A stretch of DNA of 64,000 nt, taken from the NCBI GenBank assembly GCA_024734555.1, contig JANPWX010000064.1, forward strand, positions 1,289,990 through 1,353,989, in the 5' to 3' direction. The translations under genes and the position numbers were made by a program. The notes below the pieces were generated by a model. That model was not told the origin of the DNA and made no database searches. It was given only the letters and a program-made list of their open reading frames with translations. Source of the stretch: Trochalopteron elliotii (Eukaryota; Chordata; Aves; Passeriformes; Leiothrichidae). Positions within the stretch are counted from its first letter, which is position 1, and the number at the start of each line of letters is the position of its first letter. Below, one piece after another: positions 28,501 through 42,757 of this stretch.

Positions 28501-31500
28501 TATAGCCCTTAGCACACAGAATTTTAGGTTCGGGCATCAAAGGTCTAAAAGGTTAACCAACAGAGAGATATCACTGTTATAACAAATTTGTTCTGCAGCT
28601 GCCCTCAAGCTGAAAGTCATATATGAAGAGACAACTTTGTCTGAAGCCAAGCTAGGATGACAAATTAACAGACATGGTCTCTGTATGACAATCAGTGTTT
28701 TCTGATCATTACTTGTATTTGCTTAAAGCTTAGGAGAGTCCTGTTTTGCCTATTTCACACCTCTGTAGTGAGTCTAATGGTACCACATTATGAAGTTTGC
28801 TATGACTAACTGAGGAATAGCTTTATAAAAATGTTGGAATTATCAGTATTTTTTATATATTCTGCACCAAAATGCCCATTTTTTGTTTGATATATGGCCT
28901 GTACTTTGGAAAGAGGCCAGTATTAAAGCTTATAATTTTCTTCCTGCTGTTGTATTCAGAGTAAGTCTAGATTTTATTTACATGCTGAACCTCAAGGCTG
29001 AAACAATTTTAGATTTCAAAGTGATGAGGTTTCTGAGTTGCTTAACAGTCTGTGAGAATTTCTTGGTTTTGTTTGCATAGCCCCAGTTAAAATAACCCTT
29101 CTATGCTTTTATGGAAGAGTTAGTGAAGTAATCCAACTGAGCCATCAGTTCCCTCATGGTCTGAGATAGTTTTGCTTGACAAACATGCTCCTGCAAACGG
29201 TTGTGATAAGCTGAATATGTTGATGTTCTTCTTGGTGCACACAGATCAGTAGGCAGCAGCTGTAAATGTGTCTTCATTTTTTTAAAGTGTGAAGAGTGTA
29301 CGTGTCATAGAGGGAAATATACCCGAAAATCATAACTGTCATTTCAAATTTGATATCACCCTCAGAGGCCTAAATGAAGTGGTCCCTGAAAAGTTTGAAT
29401 ATAAACACTTTTATTTTAGAGGTGTACATGTGCTTCTGCAATTAAAAGCATGCCAGACTTACTCAGAATGTCTGTTAGTCAAAAGGTGGAATTTGGATGC
29501 TATGAAATGTTTCTGAGCTGAAATATGGCAGATAATCTTATTTCAGAAGCAATTTATTATAAAACTGAGTTTAATGTATTTTTTGTCACTTTCATGTGGG
29601 AATTTAGATTACATTTCTGTGGTGCCAGAACAAGATCATTTGAAAAAGGTATAGATATTTTCCACAATGCATTATTCCTCTTTTTTTTTGCACACAATAT
29701 CACTATTGCCCATCACAAGGTACTAGAATGCATAAAATTTATGTAAGCTTCAATGCCCAGTGTTGCACTGAAAATTTGTACAAAAAGAGTTGTAAGAGAA
29801 AAAAAAACACTTAGGGGTCTTTGCAGCTTAGCATGTTCCCTTGATTTTTTTTTTTCTGATTATATTCACCTGACTTAAAGCATGACTATCATGTTTTAGA
29901 TAATAGAGAGATTACATTACTCAAGTCTTGTCTAAAAGACAAGACATATATTCCTATATAGGAATAAGAATGTAAAGACAAGGGTTCATTTAATTTAGTA
30001 GACATTCCCAGCTTGTCTTTGAAAAGTCTCAATGATGTGTACCAACAAGTAAGGCAGTTGATTTGATCCAACCTTAATACAATCCACAAAGTATTTTGTA
30101 TTAATTTGCACTGCCATGACAAAGCCTGCATTAGGCCATTCTGATGACAAGTCCATTCTAGTCTCACAATTGTTAACACAGGTAGAAGTGCAAAAGTGAT
30201 GGGAAGCTTTAACTTGTGTTTACAGATCTAGATATGCCTTTACATGTAATAATGGAGTTGCCTGTGTGGCTTGGATATATTTAAACCAAGTATTTTAGCT
30301 TTTGAGACAGATGGTAAAATCATCAATGAATTGCAGCAGTTGTGAGTAGTGTAGGAAGAGGCAGCAGCTAAAATTGCTGCATCCCAAGATTGTTTCTAGG
30401 TTTATGAATTCTAATCTACACTTTTAACTACAAACAGGCCTGATTTACTTACTACTGATTATCTAGTTCCTTATGATCACAGTAACTGTTTAGGAATATT
30501 TTAGGTAGTTTATGGTCTTATCTATATATTATCAACAATATATATTTTCGTCTTTTCTACGTTTGCATAGCAGTGTATAGGAACACCTGAACCTCTGTAT
30601 GTGGTCACCTGCTTGGAAAATTGGCTAAAAATGGCATTGGTTTGTATTCCCAAAAGCTAACTTTAGGGTGATCTCTTTAGCCTGAATCTGTGGTCGTTGC
30701 AAAACCAGAAAGATAAATGAATTCTGTAGAAAGTGGCTCAGCAGGGTCTTAACGTCTGTCACCGCTGTTAAGACTAAGTAGTTAGTGCCTAGATTTAGCT
30801 ACAGCACCCATGTTCTTTCTTGCATGTATTTTTTGTCAAATTATGAAACTATATTGCTGGATGCTTTATTGGAATTAGACTGTTGTTCCAGATTACACAG
30901 CTTATGCTTTGTTGTGATGTTGCTAATATAAAATACCAAGTATTCAACCTTGTTAATTAATATGCAGTGTGTCATTGTCATTGGAAAAGGCTCTTAATTT
31001 GGATTTTGATGATTAACCTTGTATAATTTTAATCACATACAACTTGCCGACTATTTACATTTTAAATAGCTTCCAAGATTTTTTTAGTATTTTGAATTGA
31101 ATCTGCTTTCTAGGATATACAGGACTTATTTTCAAATTGTACAGGACAAGAAAGTATCTCCCCAACTAGGAGAAAGAATTATTGACTTGCTGTACAGATG
31201 GCCTAGCTTTAAAGAATTTTATAAACCTAAATCTGTGTCACACTAGACCTGTTAATATTGCTTTTCTTTAAAACACGTGTGACAACACAAAAATTTGTGG
31301 AATTTATTATGAAGAATGAGAAAAGGGAGGAATGTCTGACAGTAAGTGGGTTTGTTCATAAGCTCAAAGATATTAAGATCCTTTTCCTGGAGGCGCAAAT
31401 GATACCAACAGAAAATGTCTCCTTAGAAGTAATATTATTTATTTGCTGTATGCTATGGGGAATAAAACAAATCAATGAAGGAAGGAATGTGGTTGCCTGT

Positions 31501-31794
31501 TCACAGCCATAAATTACTCATTGTTCAAAATAATTTGGTTTGTCAAGTGTACAAGACTGCATACTGTTACTTGAGAAATTATCTTCTTTCATGTGTTACT
31601 GTATTCTCCTTCATTCATGCTCTTGTTTTGGTTTGATCTAGTTTGTTATTTTCACTGGTTCATGCAGAGAAAAATATGTTATTTCTATTTTGTTACAGCA
31701 TAGACACTTTAACAAATATATTAGAGGTCACTAAATGGGAGCAATATAAATTCCTCATTGTCTTGCTTACATGTATTATCTGGTATTGATTTAT
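25501..31794. other. AT-rich intronic stretch, nothing recognised
   Basis: No coding exon, RNA gene or transposon is supported. Plus- and minus-strand open frames reach fewer than 100 codons and show no domain. Two adjacent palindromes at 29925-29966 are listed separately. Confidence 0.55.
29925..29966. repeat. Two adjacent short palindromes
   Basis: At 29925-29945 the arms GTCTTGTCT and AGACAAGAC (9 bp, perfect) flank a 3-base AAA loop. Four bases later, 29949-29966 is an 18-bp perfect palindrome centred on CTATATAG. Function unknown; both could form cruciforms or hairpins. Confidence 0.8.
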
Positions 31795-32290
31795 CACAGA
31801 ATCGTAGAATCATAGAATGGCCTGGGTTAGAAGAATCCTTAAAGATCATCCACTTCCAACCCCCTGCCATGGGCAGAGACACCTTCCACTTGAACAGGTT
31901 GCTGCCATCCAGCCTGGCCTTGAACACCTCCAGGGATGGGGCTTCCACAATGTCTCTAGGCAACCTCTTTTGTCTCAGCACCCTCATACAAAAGAGTTTA
32001 TTAAAGATATCTAATTTAAGTCTTTAAATTTAAAGTTTAAAGTCATTACTCTGTATCCTATCACTACATATTCTTGTAAATAGTTCCTCACCAGCTTTCT
32101 TCTTGGCCCCTTTAAGTGCTCAGGGACTGCTCTGAGGTCTCCTCAGAGGCTTCTTTTCTCCAGTCTGAACAACCACAACTCTCTCAGCCTTCCTTTCATA
32201 GGACAGGTGCTCCAGCCCTGTGATCAATTTAGTGGCTCTCTTTGAACTCCCTCTAGCCAGGTCCATGACCTTTTTATGCTGGGAGTCCAC
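31795..32290 (-). mobile_element. CR1 LINE 3' fragment, antisense
   Basis: The left edge carries CACAGAATCGTAGAATCATA, the reverse complement of the ATTCTATGATTCT-type tail that ends avian CR1 elements, so the element reads on the minus strand with its 3' end at 31795. The following sequence, describing in reverse the familiar CR1 3' region around 31815-31970 and again around 32090-32285, keeps the expected order. A diverged AT-rich interval near 31990-32080 interrupts it. No reverse-transcriptase domain remains, so this is a typical 5'-truncated dead copy. The right boundary is approximate. Confidence 0.9.
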
Positions 32291-35200
32291 TGCATGGCTT
32301 TCTGGGAAGGTTTTTTTTTTTTTTTGAAACATGTTATTAGTGTAGATAACATGCAAATACACTATACTGTAAATTTATCCAAATTACTTTTTTCCTCCAG
32401 TGGTTTCTATAAATATAATTCAGGAAACTGTAGAAGGTTTTGATCAGTCCTTACTAGGCATATTGCAACTGGCTTCATTATCTGGTGGTCAGATGGCCAC
32501 CAGTTGTATATAAACTAGCAACACCAGAATTAGGATTTCAGTATTGCATTGCTATTTAAAACAACTTTGCTTTAAGGAGAGAAAGAATTTTCCCTTTCAG
32601 TTTAGGAAAAAAGGAGCTTTTAACTTTGCATGATAGTTTAAAATAAAAAAATGAAATATTAATGTTTGCAATAGTTCTTAATATAGTGCATTTCATAGTA
32701 CTTTATGACTCGCCCAGTGTAAATGCTACTTTTTCCTGCCTCTGGCTGTAGCCATGAGAGATGTAATATTCTAGGTATTTGTAAGTACACATTTCTAGTG
32801 GAGCATCTTTTTAGACATAGAATATCCTTATCATCTTATCATAAAGCTGTTGAATTTGAATGTAGCAAATCTACTGAAACAGTGCCTTATTTATAAAATT
32901 TAAAATTGATTTGGAAAGGTACATAGTACAGTGACTACAGATTAGGTAAATGGAGAATCCAATTGTTGGGGTTTCTTTTTCCTAATCCTATCTTTAGTTT
33001 ATATCTTAGGGAATATCACTAAAGCCTTGTCCTTTTTTACTAGAAATTAATGGTTTTACTAGAGTCTCCAGGGGCATTCAGAATTTCCATGAAGCTGAAG
33101 GTTTTTTTTAATCCAGTCACACAAAATATTCATGGGTTGTTCTTGAAGAATTGGTACGTAAAGATGTTTAACCACATTTTTCCCTTTACAGCAGATTACT
33201 TCCGCTTATATTTTTAACATTCATGCAATGATTTATGCATTCATGTGGCCCATAATTTGTTGTTAAATTTTCCTTCCTATAAGAGCAAAGCTGTGTTCCC
33301 AATGAAGATACAACCTGGGACAATATGAAAATGGGTGATATGGATTTACATAGAAAATTATAGAGTTCACAGTCATACAGTTTGTTAAGCTGGAGTTTGT
33401 TGAGTCTAGAGATGCCAGTCATTTTTACCCTGAGTAATTGGAATTTATAGACTGATTATTACAGTGTATTAAAAAGGATCAAAAATTAAAATGGCCAGGC
33501 ACAAGAAGAAAACTGTGGATTACATGCCTCTTGCAGCAAAGTTAACGTTAAATAAAAACAGAAAAAGTGAAGGTGACTTCTACTTAGTTCTTGGTGTTTG
33601 TGAGGTATGAAGTGCAATTTAATTCACAGATGGAATGGCATTTCCAAATTGTCCTAAAATTAGTGTCTCCTTGAAGAGATGAATAGCACTGTTAAACAGA
33701 CTACTCCCTGATGCATGAGCAGTAAGAGCTGCCTTGCTGTGCAGTCTGATTTAAGTATAATCTTTGCAAAAAGTTGCAGCTTTCCCAGCTGAGAAGCTCT
33801 GAGGACCAGCACTGGATCCTCTGAACAGTGCCAGCAGTGCCAGCCTGTCTACAGGCTTTAATGTCTTAGTTCTTATTACTTTTTAACAAATGCTCCAGTT
33901 TCTGTAGATATCAAGGTTGGTGATTTATTAGATAGGTTTGGGGTTTTTTTAGATTTCATTTTTGAGAAGGGGGGGTGAATTTTAAGTTATGTCATTGACT
34001 TAGTACAAGAATAGTAAACATATGACATTCTTTGATCCTTAGTTGGAAAGGCTACAATTTTCTAGGAACTTCATAATTTGTTCCAGTTATCAGTAAAAGT
34101 CTCAATTGTTAATCTGCTTGATCATTGTTATTATTTTCATAGAAATAGTGACCTCATTCTTTTTAATCTGTCTTATCTCCCAAAATAATTTTCAAGTTGA
34201 CTTCCCTTTTTACCTTGGGCAAGTTATGAAGGCGCCAGGTGACTGCTTGGATGATTCAATTTTCCTTACTTCAGTCTGCTTCTAAAAAGAGTAGTGACTC
34301 TTGCAAAATAACATAGGCAACCAGTGTGGATTCTTCTATAATTCATAGAAAAGAGTGAAATGCAAGAAAATTATCTCAGAGATACTGCTTTTCAGAGAAA
34401 ATATTCATCAACCACCTGCAGAAACAAATCCTTCAGTATAACTTATCTTTTTTTTCTATTTCAAACTGAAAGTGTAAACCTCAAGTTTATTTGAAAAATT
34501 GTGAAAAATTAAACCTGTAGTCCCTATTATCTTAATAGAAACTTATATAATATTTATAACCATAAATGACTAGAAGCATTGCATGTTAATTAGTCAGGGG
34601 TAAAACTAGGCTCAATTGTCATCTAGGAACCAGACAGTGACTTTATTTTGTATGTAAAAATGAAATAAAAATAGATCATTATTAGCCCTATGTCTTTTGT
34701 TAAAACTCAGCTATTTTTTTTTGGAAGAGTTCTTGATGAATTTTGTATATGATACTTCTTCTAATATCCATGCACTCTGGACAGTAAAGTAAGCATGTAG
34801 GCTGGATACACAGAATCTTCTAAAAGCAGACAAAACTCAAACTTTCACTAGCACACCAGCTTCTGATATTTTCCAGCAATTATTTCTGCATCTCACAATT
34901 GCATCTCTGGCAGTGAGTCCTCAATATATTTTCATTCTTCACTGGCTGCAGATTGCTCAGGCTTCACACAAAAGATTCAATCTTAAGGTACTTTTAGATG
35001 AAGTTCTTTCGACTGTGAGCAGTATAGAGTGACTGACTCATTTCAGATGTAGCCCACAGAGTAAACATGGCATATCTACTGCACTGGAAGTGGAATCTAA
35101 AAAAGAAAACCTGGGAACTGAGGTTAAATTGAGAGTTTTTGAAAAGAAAAAAATGTGTGATTAAATGCTAGCCAATAAATCTTTGGGTTTAATGTGTTAT

Positions 35201-37827
35201 GCTTTAATTCTGAAATTAGTATTTTTAATCTAGTTTTGCATCACTGATTTTTAATTATTTTTTAATTTTTTTTTTTGGCAGTGTGTTGCCATGTTTAGAG
35301 CAGAGGCAGTGTACAACAATGCCTTTGTGATGGCTGAGATGAGGTGATTTCTTCCTCTGAGCTTAGCAGCTTCCTGAGCAAACCATTTTAAAGCAACAAA
35401 ACTAGATATAACTAATGTGTTATTTAGACAGGTTTTGCTACGTTTTATCAGACTGTTCCAAGGGACTTTGGCTCTACTATTCTTTTATTCCCTGACTCCC
35501 AGAGTTGTCACGTAACACAATGGTATTTAACAAATTTCATTTGGAACCTTATTCCACTCAAGGTCACTAAGATTTCAAACCCTGTAACCTATGCTCAGTA
35601 ATCGACCTGCAGTTATTACTGCTCTCCTTCAGCATTGTAGTATAAAAAGAACAACTTTTGACAATTTTCTGAGGGAGAAAAAACCCCACAAATTATTTGT
35701 TAAACTGGGAAATGCAATATCAGTTAGTGTATGCAGGTTCTGGGCCAGTGAAAGGAGCTTTGCAGTTGTCTTCTCTAAATTTAGTACCAAGTAATTTAGA
35801 AAGCTAATTTAATATCAGATGATGTCTTGCATTTATTTTGAGGATATCTTTTGAACAGATAGATCTTAATGGAGTACATTACATGATTTTTAAGTCAATA
35901 TGCAAGCCCAGATTCTTTTAATCTAATCATAAGCCCTGAGCAGAGACACCCAAATTAATAGCACAGTTGCCTAGCTTCCCTCTAAAGTCAAGGGAGATAA
36001 TTGGGGGAAACTAACACAACTTACTACTGGTCTATGTCACAACATCAAGGTCCCCTCTTCCCACTGGTTGCCTACAGAGCTTAGCATGATTTTAATTTTA
36101 GGCTATTGATTTAGATGAGAGAATCCAAATTTGCTGAATATCTCATGGGATTTCAGGAGAACGTTGAGAGAAGATCTAGTAAACAAACAATTCAATCAGT
36201 CTTCATTTAACCTCAGGTCTTAGACCTAAATGTTTTCTCAAACTCAATTTTATTACTTTAATTTACTGACTTTAATACACATTTTAGACTTCTCCAAATA
36301 AGGTTAATACCTTAACAGTAATCTCTCACGTTTGTCTTTCTGTGTCTTGGATATCAGAGCACTTCAGCACAAAGTATTAATTGCCAGCTTGAATCAATCT
36401 TTTTCTGATGTCTCATTCTAGTACATGTAGTTAGCTTAGGGCTATCAAAACACCTCAGGTATTTCATTTATTATTCCTCCTGCATGTAATAACATCCTTT
36501 TGGGCCAGAGAGATGTTCGTGTAGGAAATCTCTCTAAAGAAGGCAAGATTGCAACGTTTTCCAAATACAGAGGAATTACTTGAGATCATTCTCTGGTGAT
36601 GGTTAGGGAACTTTTCCTATGTAAAGACATGTATCCTTGAATTAGAAAAAATACAACAGTATAAGCCAAGCATGATAGTGCTAAAAATTTTTGAATCTAT
36701 TACTTCATCCACTCAAAGAGCTCTAAATAAGGGTCTGCATATGATTTCTTTTGTGGGTATTTGTCCATATGCTCCAGTAGGCATCGGAATATACCAACGA
36801 GGTTAAATCCAATGTCTGCTGAATCAAATGCAATTATATCCCTTGAATCTAATAAGCTCTGTGTCAGTCCTGTAAATATTACAGTAGTCTGCACTATATT
36901 CTAATAGCTGTCTGAGTGTAATGCCTGTGAGGCAATTTGCTGCTCACTGTTTGTATCTTGTCTTACATAAATGGACAGGGGATTTAGGAATTTTGGAGGG
37001 AACAAGTGTTCCTCCTTGTTTGCATAAGGCTTTGTTCTGTTAGAGAAAGAAGTTCTCTAAACAAGTCCCTTAGGTCAGTGACACTTTTTAATACTGAAAA
37101 AAATTTTTAGTAGCATTCACAATTCTGTAATAGAGAACAAAATATTTGGGGTTTGGTTTGGTTTTTGTCCCTCAGAAAACATAGAATTTCTCTAAATATT
37201 TTTCTCCTTTTTTCCCCCCATGAATAGGAAAGAGTTTACAAAGCACTTCAGTAAGTACCATGAAAAACACTGCCTGTCTAATAGTGACATTCAAAAACCT
37301 ATGCATTTCTTGCATGCTTTCATGTTTTTCAGATAAGTCACAGGCAAGCTGTGGCAGTGTTACATATTATGACTGTTGAAAATAATAGTCCTCATCAAAA
37401 GCAAAATGTAATGCAGTACTGGACTGTCATCTCCTTATATTAGAATAATAATACTTTTAAGCCTTGTTGCTCACACTGTTCTATAAATTAATATTTGAAA
37501 CCTGTAAGATTCAAGAGGTGAAGTTTGACATACATGTTTTACAATCTTCTATAAATCTTTTTTTTTTAATCTCTCATTTTGCAGAGGAAATTAAATAAAT
37601 CTTAGGGTCAGACTCAGGTGTCCTTATACATGAGCAATAACCCTGGTTTACAGGAATAGTTCTCTCAAATTGTGGCAACAAGCTTTTAAGTTACTAATCA
37701 GTTTGAGGACAGGTTCCAGGCTCCAGTCAATGTTCAAATTATACTTGAAAATAAGACGTTAAGAAATTCACAGCTGACTGTGGCTTTTTATATGCAACAT
37801 GTATCATTATTTAAAAAGAAAATAAAT

Positions 37828-37852
37828 ACACACACACATACACACATATACA
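37828..37852. repeat. Imperfect (CA)n microsatellite
   Basis: A short CA dinucleotide tract interrupted by TA steps. Confidence 0.85.
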
Positions 37853-40655
37853 TGATTAGCCCTGTGCAGCTTTGTTTTCTTTAGGAAACAACAATGAACT
37901 GAGAAATAATCTCTTTAAAAGCCTTAAACATTATTATCACAATCAAGAAATTTAAAAAAAAATTCTAGGCTTAACTTCTATGACTGATCCTGGTTTATTG
38001 CATAAAGATACTCTTATTTTTAATTTGACTGAAATTATTTTATTGCCATCTGACTGGCTTTCTGTAGAGTAAAAAATAAATACTGTTAGCAAAAATGATT
38101 TTGATGTTTTTGTTGGCCAACGCATTTTCAAACACTCTGAACTTCAAGTGTTTTATTTATGAAAAATAAAGGCCACTTCATATTTAAGAATTTCTTTTTT
38201 TAAGACAGTTTTTATACCATACTTTGAAGGCTGAGATGTTTTCAGAATCTTTACTGTAATCCTTGCCATGCTCTTAAAATAGCAAAGCAAAACAAAAACT
38301 CACACCCAAGCTTTCCCTATGGGTGCAATGTCATAAGCAAAATGTTGACTCCTGAGTGATAGAATGTGACACACTCCAAATCCAAAAAGGATTTTACACA
38401 AAAATGCCATAGCTTATCACGTTAGTGTCTCTGTCAAACAGAAAAATTACATTTTCATGTGCAGTTGGTTACCTTTTCTGTTCAATTTATGTCTCTCTTG
38501 CATTGTAACAGTGGCATTCGATAGCAGAAAAGTTGAAGGACACAGACTAAGTAATTAATGATTTTCTAGTGTTTAGCAAGATAATGTCAATGACCTCAGT
38601 GTCACAAAGTAGGAGAGAAAAGGAAGGAAAAAGTAACTGTGAGAACAATTTTAATTTCATTTTTTGCAAGAGAATAATAAAATTTTTGGTATTTAGTGAT
38701 CAACAGGGCTCATGTATCAAGCATAAATTTATGTGACAGGCTGTCATTTGAGCACTATTTCTGACATGGCTTTAGGACCCAATCACAAGATATTTAAAAG
38801 CTATCATTTTTAATTACTTACAAATAGTTCTAATGAGCATGTTTCAGAATTTTGCTATTTTAAACCCTTTTCAAAAACCTCAGTAAATAAGAATTAATTT
38901 TGACATAGTTCTAAGTAAGAAATCTAAAATTATAATCATCAAATAGGCTCAACCTTGTTTCTGTAGGAGCAATAAATTTTGTTAAAGTAAGATGCAATTT
39001 GAATTAAAAAAGATTCTGACATCTTTTTCTTAGTAGTTTCATGTCTGTGGTGCTCCAGAAAAGGAGAATTTTACGTGTGTTTTGTCATTATGTAAATGAG
39101 CGTGTATAAAGTACTATAGAATGGTTAGTAGAGACTCTTTGATTGCCTCACCTTTTGATTGTCCCATCTTTGAGAAAGTTGTTGATGTGAAAAAGAATGT
39201 CTCAATTTCTGTGTATGTATATTTTGAAGAACAACCTCTCTAGCATTTTCATTAGCTTGAGGGCTTGATTTATCATTGTCAGAAATTAATATTTGGGATT
39301 AAAAAGTGTTGATAGCAATGCCATAGTACATGCTAGCAAAAACTTTAAATACAGATAGAGTTGTAAGGAATGGGTTTTACTTATCAGGTCTTGAATGTCT
39401 TATAACCTCAGCATCTGAAAGCCAAAAAAGCATTGACACATTTTTTTAATAGCTAAAGCTAAAAAATGAGGCCAGCTAAAATATTATCTGTGTGAATAAA
39501 CTGCTTTTATTATTTTCTATTTTTTGCTATGTTTTCTGAATAGCAGTTCTAGCATATAAAATATGTATTGTACAAATTTCATGTTTATTTTACCTTTCTT
39601 TAGAGGAAAATCTGAAGTTCTCTTTAAAAAGCCTAACTCTTTATTATTTAAAAGATGACCATAACCATTTGCAATCAGATAGGTAAGATGGCTTCCCTGA
39701 TTCTAGATGAGGTTTGAAAAAACAAGAGAGATAGGCTATGTCCCATTTATCTCAATTAAAGCCTAATCTAAGGTGATGTTCTGTGGTCAGGAAATTAAGT
39801 ATTTGTTCAGATGGCATGGGATTTAGCTTTTTTGTTGGAGAATTTATCTTTTGGCTGAACTTGGAAATTAATTTGTCTTAGAAATTGTTTCTGTATTCCT
39901 TGTCATCCACATTCTGCTTGTGATTATGCCTTGCTCTCCAGCCCTCCTCATGAAACAGCATTTGGGGATTTCTGGTGGATTCCCTTGGCATTCTATAATG
40001 AAACAAAGCAGCAGAGAGGCTGGGAACTGGAACTGGGTCCTGCTCTGCACAGCAATGGGTGAAGGATGCTGGTTTCTTGTGTCTAGGGAATGCTACTAGC
40101 CAGCAACTAGGAAGCCTTGCAGAAAAATAATTGAGTCCAGCTGGCACACACATGGGAAAGATAAAAAGCCTGCCAGAATGACACCATAGGAGAGGTCACT
40201 CAGGAGTTGTGGCTGGACTTACAAGGGAGGAAAGTATCAGGATTCTATCCAGATAAAATCTGTACATAAAAAGTACCTTACATAAATGTGTACTAAAGGG
40301 CTCTGGACTATCTGGGAATTAATTTCAGCTGAGTTTTTGCAGAGACTATGAAGAGAAATGATACAAGGTAGTATTTTCAGATTGAAGAGAAAGCTGCCTT
40401 GCTGCAGAACTCAGCAGGTGCTGCACTGGACTCTGCTGTTGCCATGGATCCTCAAGGTTAATCTTGTTTAGTATAAGTTTGAAGCTCTTGGTTTCTTATT
40501 TAATGTGTTAGTATTAACTGAGAATGTTTTCCAGTTGCAACTAACACTGATTTTATATAATTTCTGATGTTTGGGAAGGAAGTGTTCTAATTTCACAATG
40601 TGGGTTGTTCAAGCATCTCTAAACTCCTTTTAAAAGGCTCTAGAAGCTATTTACA

Positions 40656-40692
40656 TTTTCCTTTTTCTTTTTCTTTTTTTTTTTTTTTTTTT
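40656..40692. repeat. Pyrimidine (CTTTTT)n / T tract
   Basis: Several C-T5 units expand into about 20 consecutive Ts. Low-complexity; no adjacent element explains it. Confidence 0.9.
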
Positions 40693-42170
40693 AAATTCTA
40701 TCTCTCTTAAGAATCTGGCTCTGCATTTGTCCACATTTGATATGAACTACACTTTACCTTATCATTAGCTACTTATTTTCATCTTCCCACTTTCTCCATT
40801 TAGAGAGTCATGGTTTTGACCAATGTATTTTGCTCATGCTTAGGATCACATCCTCCTGTCTACAAGCACACAGTGTGGCTGACTCCAGTTTAAGACTGAT
40901 TCTTTCTTCAAATGGGCAAATGGTGCATACCACCAGACTTCTGAGGTCAAGGCAGCTTCTGATTCACTTCTGCCTTTGTGTGGCTCCAGACAGCATGAAA
41001 ACTTAGGTCACTGTGAGAAAGTTGGAGTAAAGCAAACATGGGAGCCTTTTTTTCGGTTCTTTTTGTAGATTTGGTGGTTTGCCTGTTCAAGAAAAACATG
41101 CATTAGATTCATTGAACAAGAAAATACACAAAATGTTTTGGAAATAAGAATGTAGAGTCCTTACCAAGCTCAGACTGGGTTGCTTAAGCTGTGCAGTCAT
41201 GGGAGAACAAAGATGCTGTGGGGAGGTTGCCAGAATCCGTTGCAAAGCAACTGTAATAGCCATCTTCACATTGCCTTTGCCTATAGCTGATGCAAATTTA
41301 GTACTCTAGCAAGTGAGAACATGAACTATTAATAATGATCTCATTAAAATATGGAGCATTTTTTTAATCTGCTTTGAATGCTAAGATCCTGAAGCAGAAG
41401 AAACTGCTCAGTAAACATACAGGAATATATTTTTTCCACAGCAGACTGATGAAAATGTATCAGATTGTGCTGTCTGCAATTTCACTGCTGCTGTCTCCTC
41501 AGCTAATTTGAGAGACTTGGATCTTCAGGCATTGTAGCACTGGTGATGACTACACAGTCTGCTGCTGACAAAAATGTGATTTTTGTCCCCCAAAACACTG
41601 AGATGCAAAATAAGCATTGGATTTGTAGCATATTTGTCTGTGATTTTCTTAAAAAGGTAAGCACTTAAAAGGAATTTTCATCACATTGATTTTCTTACTG
41701 GAAGTGAAAGAGCTCCATGTAAAAAATTAGCTTTAGTGGTGTTAAGTTTTAACATGTATATCTTTCAAATCCTAAATGTGCTAATCCTTTTCCTGTACTG
41801 ATGACCTGGAAGTCCAGTGTGGTTGTATCTTGCTAAAATAGCTTAATAGCTACAAATAATCTGAAAAATTGAGTCATTTAAAGAGTTAATAAATCTAGAT
41901 CACGAGCTCCCTGGAAATTTATTCATTTTATTTTATTTTACTTGATTTTAATAATGTGCTCAAGTGTATTATTTGAATATTTGAAGTTCAGCACATGCGT
42001 TGCGTAACTATGCCTTGATTATGACTATGAGAGAATATTTTATTACATATGCAGAGAACTGAATTCATTAGACTTCACTACTTTCTTCCTTATCATGTAG
42101 AGCTTAGGACAAGTTTTAGTTTCTCCTTGAGATAAATATAAATCATGATGATAAAGCTGTGGATTAACCT

Positions 42171-42757
42171 TCTTTATAGGGTTTGTGTGGGCAGGTTTTG
42201 CAGTGACTGGGGGGCAGTGACAGGACCCTGTGGCTTCTGTGAGAAGCTGTGTGTGCTTGAAGCTTCCCCTATGTCCAACAGAGCCAATGCCAGTCAGCTC
42301 CGAAGTGGACCTGTCTCACATTGGAAAGGTTCATGGAGGATTGTCTTCCATGGGAGGGACCACACACTGGGGCAGGGTAAGGGTGTGAGAAGTTTTCCCT
42401 TTGAGCAAGAAAGAGCAGCAGAGACAATGTGTTATGAACTGACTTTGGCCCCATTCCCAGTCCTGCAGTGCTGTGGGGGGAGGAGAGAGAGAATTTGTGA
42501 GTGAAGTTGAACCATGGAAGAAGGAAAGGGTAGGGGAAGGGTGTTTTTAAGTTCTGTTTCTATTTCTAAATTCCCTTCCCTGATTTGATTGGAAATAAAT
42601 TAATTTCCTCAAGTCAAGTCTGTTTTGCTCATGATGGTGACTGATGAGTGGTATCTCTTCGTCCTTATTCTCAACCCTCTGTCCAGGCCTCTTTCCTCTG
42701 TCCAGCTAAAGAAGGGAGTGATAGAGCAGCTTTGGTGGGCACCTGGCCTCCAGCCAC
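42171..42757 (+). mobile_element. Internally shortened endogenous-retrovirus LTR, sense
   Basis: This GC-richer block shows the order of segments I associate with a common passerine LTR type: a GGGTTTGTGTGGGCAGG-like start near 42178, a segment rich in GTGAGAAGCTG and ACAGAGCCAATGCCAG (about 42238-42298), a GGGACCACAC...GGGGCAGG segment, a purine-rich stretch, AATAAA at 42594-42599, and a U5-like tail ending around GGTGGGCACCTGGC. Compared with my memory of that type, a large central part is missing, so it appears internally deleted. No target-site duplication was found and both ends are approximate. A 119-codon open frame over this block is a chance frame, not a protein. Family assignment is from recall and needs a repeat-library search. 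Confidence 0.72.
42594..42599 (+). promoter_or_regulatory. LTR poly(A) signal AATAAA
   Basis: Canonical signal within the sense LTR at 42171-42757, in the expected place before U5. It is a possible cryptic polyadenylation site for the IMMP2L primary transcript. Confidence 0.6.

Larger units (their letters stand above)
32291..42170. other. AT-rich intronic stretch with low-complexity tracts only
   Basis: No coding exon, RNA gene or clear transposon. A T run at 32311-32325 adjoins the CR1. A GC-richer patch around 39940-40160 contains overlapping minus-strand frames of 60 and 91 codons with no recognisable domain. Confidence 0.55.

Noticed and set aside
31721..32027. Overlapping open frames of 65-89 codons on both strands
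   Set aside because: They fall in the CR1 3' fragment, which is non-coding at that end.
42145..42504. 119-codon plus-strand open frame
   Set aside because: It lies in an LTR and its residues correspond to no retroviral protein; solo LTRs do not encode one.
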